This document shows positions 61,996 to 64,000 of a stretch of DNA of 64,000 nucleotides, in pieces. The DNA comes from Streptococcus suis (lineage in GTDB: Bacteria > Bacillota > Bacilli > Lactobacillales > Streptococcaceae): NCBI RefSeq assembly GCF_002964575.1, contig NZ_POQQ01000084.1:62001-126000 (forward strand), written 5' to 3'. The notes beneath the pieces are model-generated. The model searched no databases. It saw only the letters and a program-made list of their open reading frames with translations, and was not told the DNA's origin. Position numbers and translations under genes: made by a program. How positions within the stretch are numbered: the stretch's first letter is position 1; the number at the start of each line of letters is the position of its first letter.

Positions 61996-62030
61996 GGGAA
62001 AACAGCTAGTGAAAACTGGCTGTTTTTGTC
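61996..62030 (+). terminator. Terminator after pepO
   Basis: AAACAGC-AGT pairs with ACT-GCTGTTT, followed by TTTGTCTTT. Confidence 0.8.
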
Positions 62031-62051
62031 TTTCCCAATTCCCCAAAAACG

Positions 62052-62060
62052 TGATATAAT
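62052..62060 (+). promoter_or_regulatory. leuS promoter, extended -10
   Basis: TGATATAAT, 34 bases before the leuS start. No room for a T-box leader. Confidence 0.55.
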
Positions 62061-62093
62061 AGTAAAGATAATTTATTGACATGGAGAAATGAC

Positions 62094-64000
62094 ATGAGCT
62101 TCTACAATCACAAGGAAATCGAGCCCAAATGGCAGGAATTTTGGGCAAAAAATCATACTTTTAAAACGGGAACAGATGCGGACAAGCCAAACTTTTATGC
62201 CCTAGACATGTTCCCTTATCCGTCTGGTGCAGGCTTGCACGTAGGTCACCCTGAGGGCTATACGGCGACGGACATTCTCAGCCGTTACAAGCGTGCCCAA
62301 GGCTATAACGTTCTTCACCCAATGGGTTGGGATGCCTTCGGTCTGCCAGCGGAGCAATACGCTATGGACACGGGAAATGACCCAGCTGACTTTACAGCAG
62401 AAAACATTGCCAACTTCAAACGTCAGATTAACGCCCTTGGCTTTTCTTACGACTGGGACCGTGAGGTCAATACGACTGATCCTAACTACTACAAGTGGAC
62501 CCAGTGGATTTTCACTAAGTTGTATGAAAAAGGCCTAGCCTACGAGGCAGAAGTGCCTGTCAACTGGGTAGAGGAATTGGGAACAGCTATCGCCAACGAA
62601 GAGGTCCTTCCTGACGGGACGTCTGAACGTGGTGGCTACCCAGTTGTCCGCAAGCCAATGCGTCAATGGATGCTGAAAATCACTGCATACGCAGAGCGTT
62701 TGCTCAATGACCTGGAAGACGTTGATTGGCCAGAGTCTATCAAGGATATGCAACGCAACTGGATCGGCAAGTCAACTGGTGCCAATGTGACCTTCAAGAT
62801 CAAGGACACAGACAAGGACTTCACTGTTTTCACAACTCGTCCAGATACCCTCTTTGGTGCGACCTACGCTGTCCTTGCCCCTGAGCATGACTTGGTCGAT
62901 AGCATTACATCGCCTGAGCAGGCAGAAGCTGTGGCAGAGTACAAACGCCAAGCCTCTCTTAAATCAGACCTTGCCCGTACAGACCTTGCCAAAGACAAGA
63001 CAGGTGTCTGGACAGGTGCCTACGCGATTAACCCTGTAAACGGCAAAGAAATTCCAATCTGGATTGCTGATTATGTCCTTGCAAGCTACGGAACAGGTGC
63101 CATCATGGCCGTTCCTGCCCACGATGAGCGTGACTGGGAATTTGCCAAACAATTTGGTTTGGACATCATTCCAGTTTTGGAAGGTGGCAATGTAGAAGAA
63201 GCACCTTATACAGAAGACGGTGCCCACATCAATTCTGACTTCCTAGACGGTCTTAACAAGGAAGAAGCTATTGCCAAAATGGTGGCTTGGTTGGAAGAAA
63301 ATGGTCTCGGTCAGGAGAAAATTTCTTACCGTCTCCGTGACTGGCTCTTCAGCCGTCAACGTTATTGGGGTGAGCCGATTCCAATCATCCACTGGGAAGA
63401 TGGCACTTCCACAGCAGTACCTGAAAAAGAGTTACCTCTGGTATTGCCAAAAACCTCAGACATCAAGCCTTCAGGTACAGGGGAGTCACCACTTGCTAAC
63501 TTGACAGACTGGTTGGAAGTGGTGCGTGAAGACGGTATCAAAGGTCGCCGTGAGACCAACACCATGCCGCAATGGGCAGGCTCTAGCTGGTACTACCTCC
63601 GCTATATCGACCCGCACAATGATGAGAAATTGGCAGACGAGGAGCTTCTCAAAGCTTGGTTGCCAGTGGACATCTACATCGGTGGTGCTGAGCACGCGGT
63701 CCTTCACCTGCTCTATGCTCGTTTCTGGCACAAGTTCCTCTATGACCTTGGCGTTGTACCGACCAAAGAGCCATTCCAAAAACTCTTTAACCAAGGGATG
63801 ATTTTGGGAACTAGCTACCGCGACAGCCGTGGTGCCCTTGTAGCGACCGATAAAGTTGAAAAACGAGACGGTTCCTTCTTCCACATCGAAACTGGTGAGG
63901 AGTTGGAGCAGGCACCTGCTAAGATGTCTAAGTCTCTTAAAAACGTGGTTAACCCAGATGATGTGGTTGAGCAGTTCGGTGCGGACACCCTCCGTGTCTA
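62094..64000 (+). CDS. leuS: Leucyl-tRNA synthetase (3' end outside window)
   Basis: The frame stays open to the window edge: 635 codons of an enzyme usually about 830. The HIGH motif is [20 protein letters not shown]. The editing domain shows [12 protein letters not shown]. The KMSKS motif is [14 protein letters not shown] near the end of the window. It charges tRNA-Leu. GGAG precedes the ATG. Confidence 0.95.
   Translation, partial: MSFYNHKEIEPKWQEFWAKNHTFKTGTDADKPNFYALDMFPYPSGAGLHVGHPEGYTATDILSRYKRAQGYNVLHPMGWDAFGLPAEQYAMDTGNDPADFTAENIANFKRQINALGFSYDWDREVNTTDPNYYKWTQWIFTKLYEKGLAYEAEVPVNWVEELGTAIANEEVLPDGTSERGGYPVVRKPMRQWMLKITAYAERLLNDLEDVDWPESIKDMQRNWIGKSTGANVTFKIKDTDKDFTVFTTRPDTLFGATYAVLAPEHDLVDSITSPEQAEAVAEYKRQASLKSDLARTDLAKDKTGVWTGAYAINPVNGKEIPIWIADYVLASYGTGAIMAVPAHDERDWEFAKQFGLDIIPVLEGGNVEEAPYTEDGAHINSDFLDGLNKEEAIAKMVAWLEENGLGQEKISYRLRDWLFSRQRYWGEPIPIIHWEDGTSTAVPEKELPLVLPKTSDIKPSGTGESPLANLTDWLEVVREDGIKGRRETNTMPQWAGSSWYYLRYIDPHNDEKLADEELLKAWLPVDIYIGGAEHAVLHLLYARFWHKFLYDLGVVPTKEPFQKLFNQGMILGTSYRDSRGALVATDKVEKRDGSFFHIETGEELEQAPAKMSKSLKNVVNPDDVVEQFGADTLRV

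Noticed and set aside
62030..62094. T-box riboswitch before leuS
   Set aside because: Only about 60 bases lie between the pepO terminator and leuS; no T-box sequence is present.

Overview
This window looks like chromosome of a low-GC streptococcus, most likely Streptococcus suis or a close relative. Four things point there: a maltodextrin locus in the pneumococcal gene order (malX-F-G-A-R with a divergent malQ), the streptococcal nrdD-small protein-acetyltransferase-nrdG block, a troABCD metal transporter with a DtxR-type repressor, and several copies of a short modular dispersed repeat. The species call is inference, because no marker gene was compared with a database.

Layout. 0-3.7 kb: end of an ElaA-type acetyltransferase, aspS, a YitT-type membrane protein and nrdI. 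3.7-13.1 kb: leftward maltodextrin operon malX-malF-malG-malA-malR-pullulanase and divergent malQ, with operator-like sites in both promoters. 13.1-17.7 kb: a cassette with a ComR-like regulator, a palindromic operator, an 18-codon peptide ending in a double-tryptophan motif, a lactococcin 972-type bacteriocin and its membrane protein/ATPase pair. 17.8-20.7 kb: small membrane proteins, a secreted CHAP-domain protein and a MITE. 20.7-25.6 kb: argS, argR, mutS. 25.8-26.9 kb: a LytTR regulator with a DUF3021 membrane partner. 27-32.1 kb: anaerobic ribonucleotide reductase locus with a 5'-nucleotidase inserted in it. 32.1-36 kb: a secreted trypsin-like protease and a protease-less paralogue, between an IS200-like remnant and an IS1182-like remnant. 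36-38 kb: tRNA-Lys, a probable 6S RNA, rarA and a MazG-type protein. 38-45 kb: housekeeping genes (DUF3013, prmA, rsmE, relA, dtd).

45-56 kb is the second accessory region. A type I toxin-antitoxin locus is broken by a dispersed repeat. It is followed by a BlpR/BlpH-like two-component system, then about 7.5 kb of short membrane-protein genes and four CPBP (Abi) proteins. Five promoters there carry the same pair of 10-bp direct repeats exactly 21 bp apart, with the -10 box 28-29 bp further on. The operons therefore look like one peptide-controlled regulon. A double-glycine peptide follows the kinase gene. An Fst-like type I toxin locus and a RelBE-type pair also lie in this region. 56-64 kb: troR, troABCD, pepO and the start of leuS.

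The two most interesting objects are the ComR-like/WW-peptide/lactococcin-972 cassette at 13.1-17.7 kb and the five-promoter Blp-like regulon at 45.8-55.9 kb. The modular repeat family with changing but still paired palindromes is third. All functional calls come from reading motifs and family features by eye; no searches were run.
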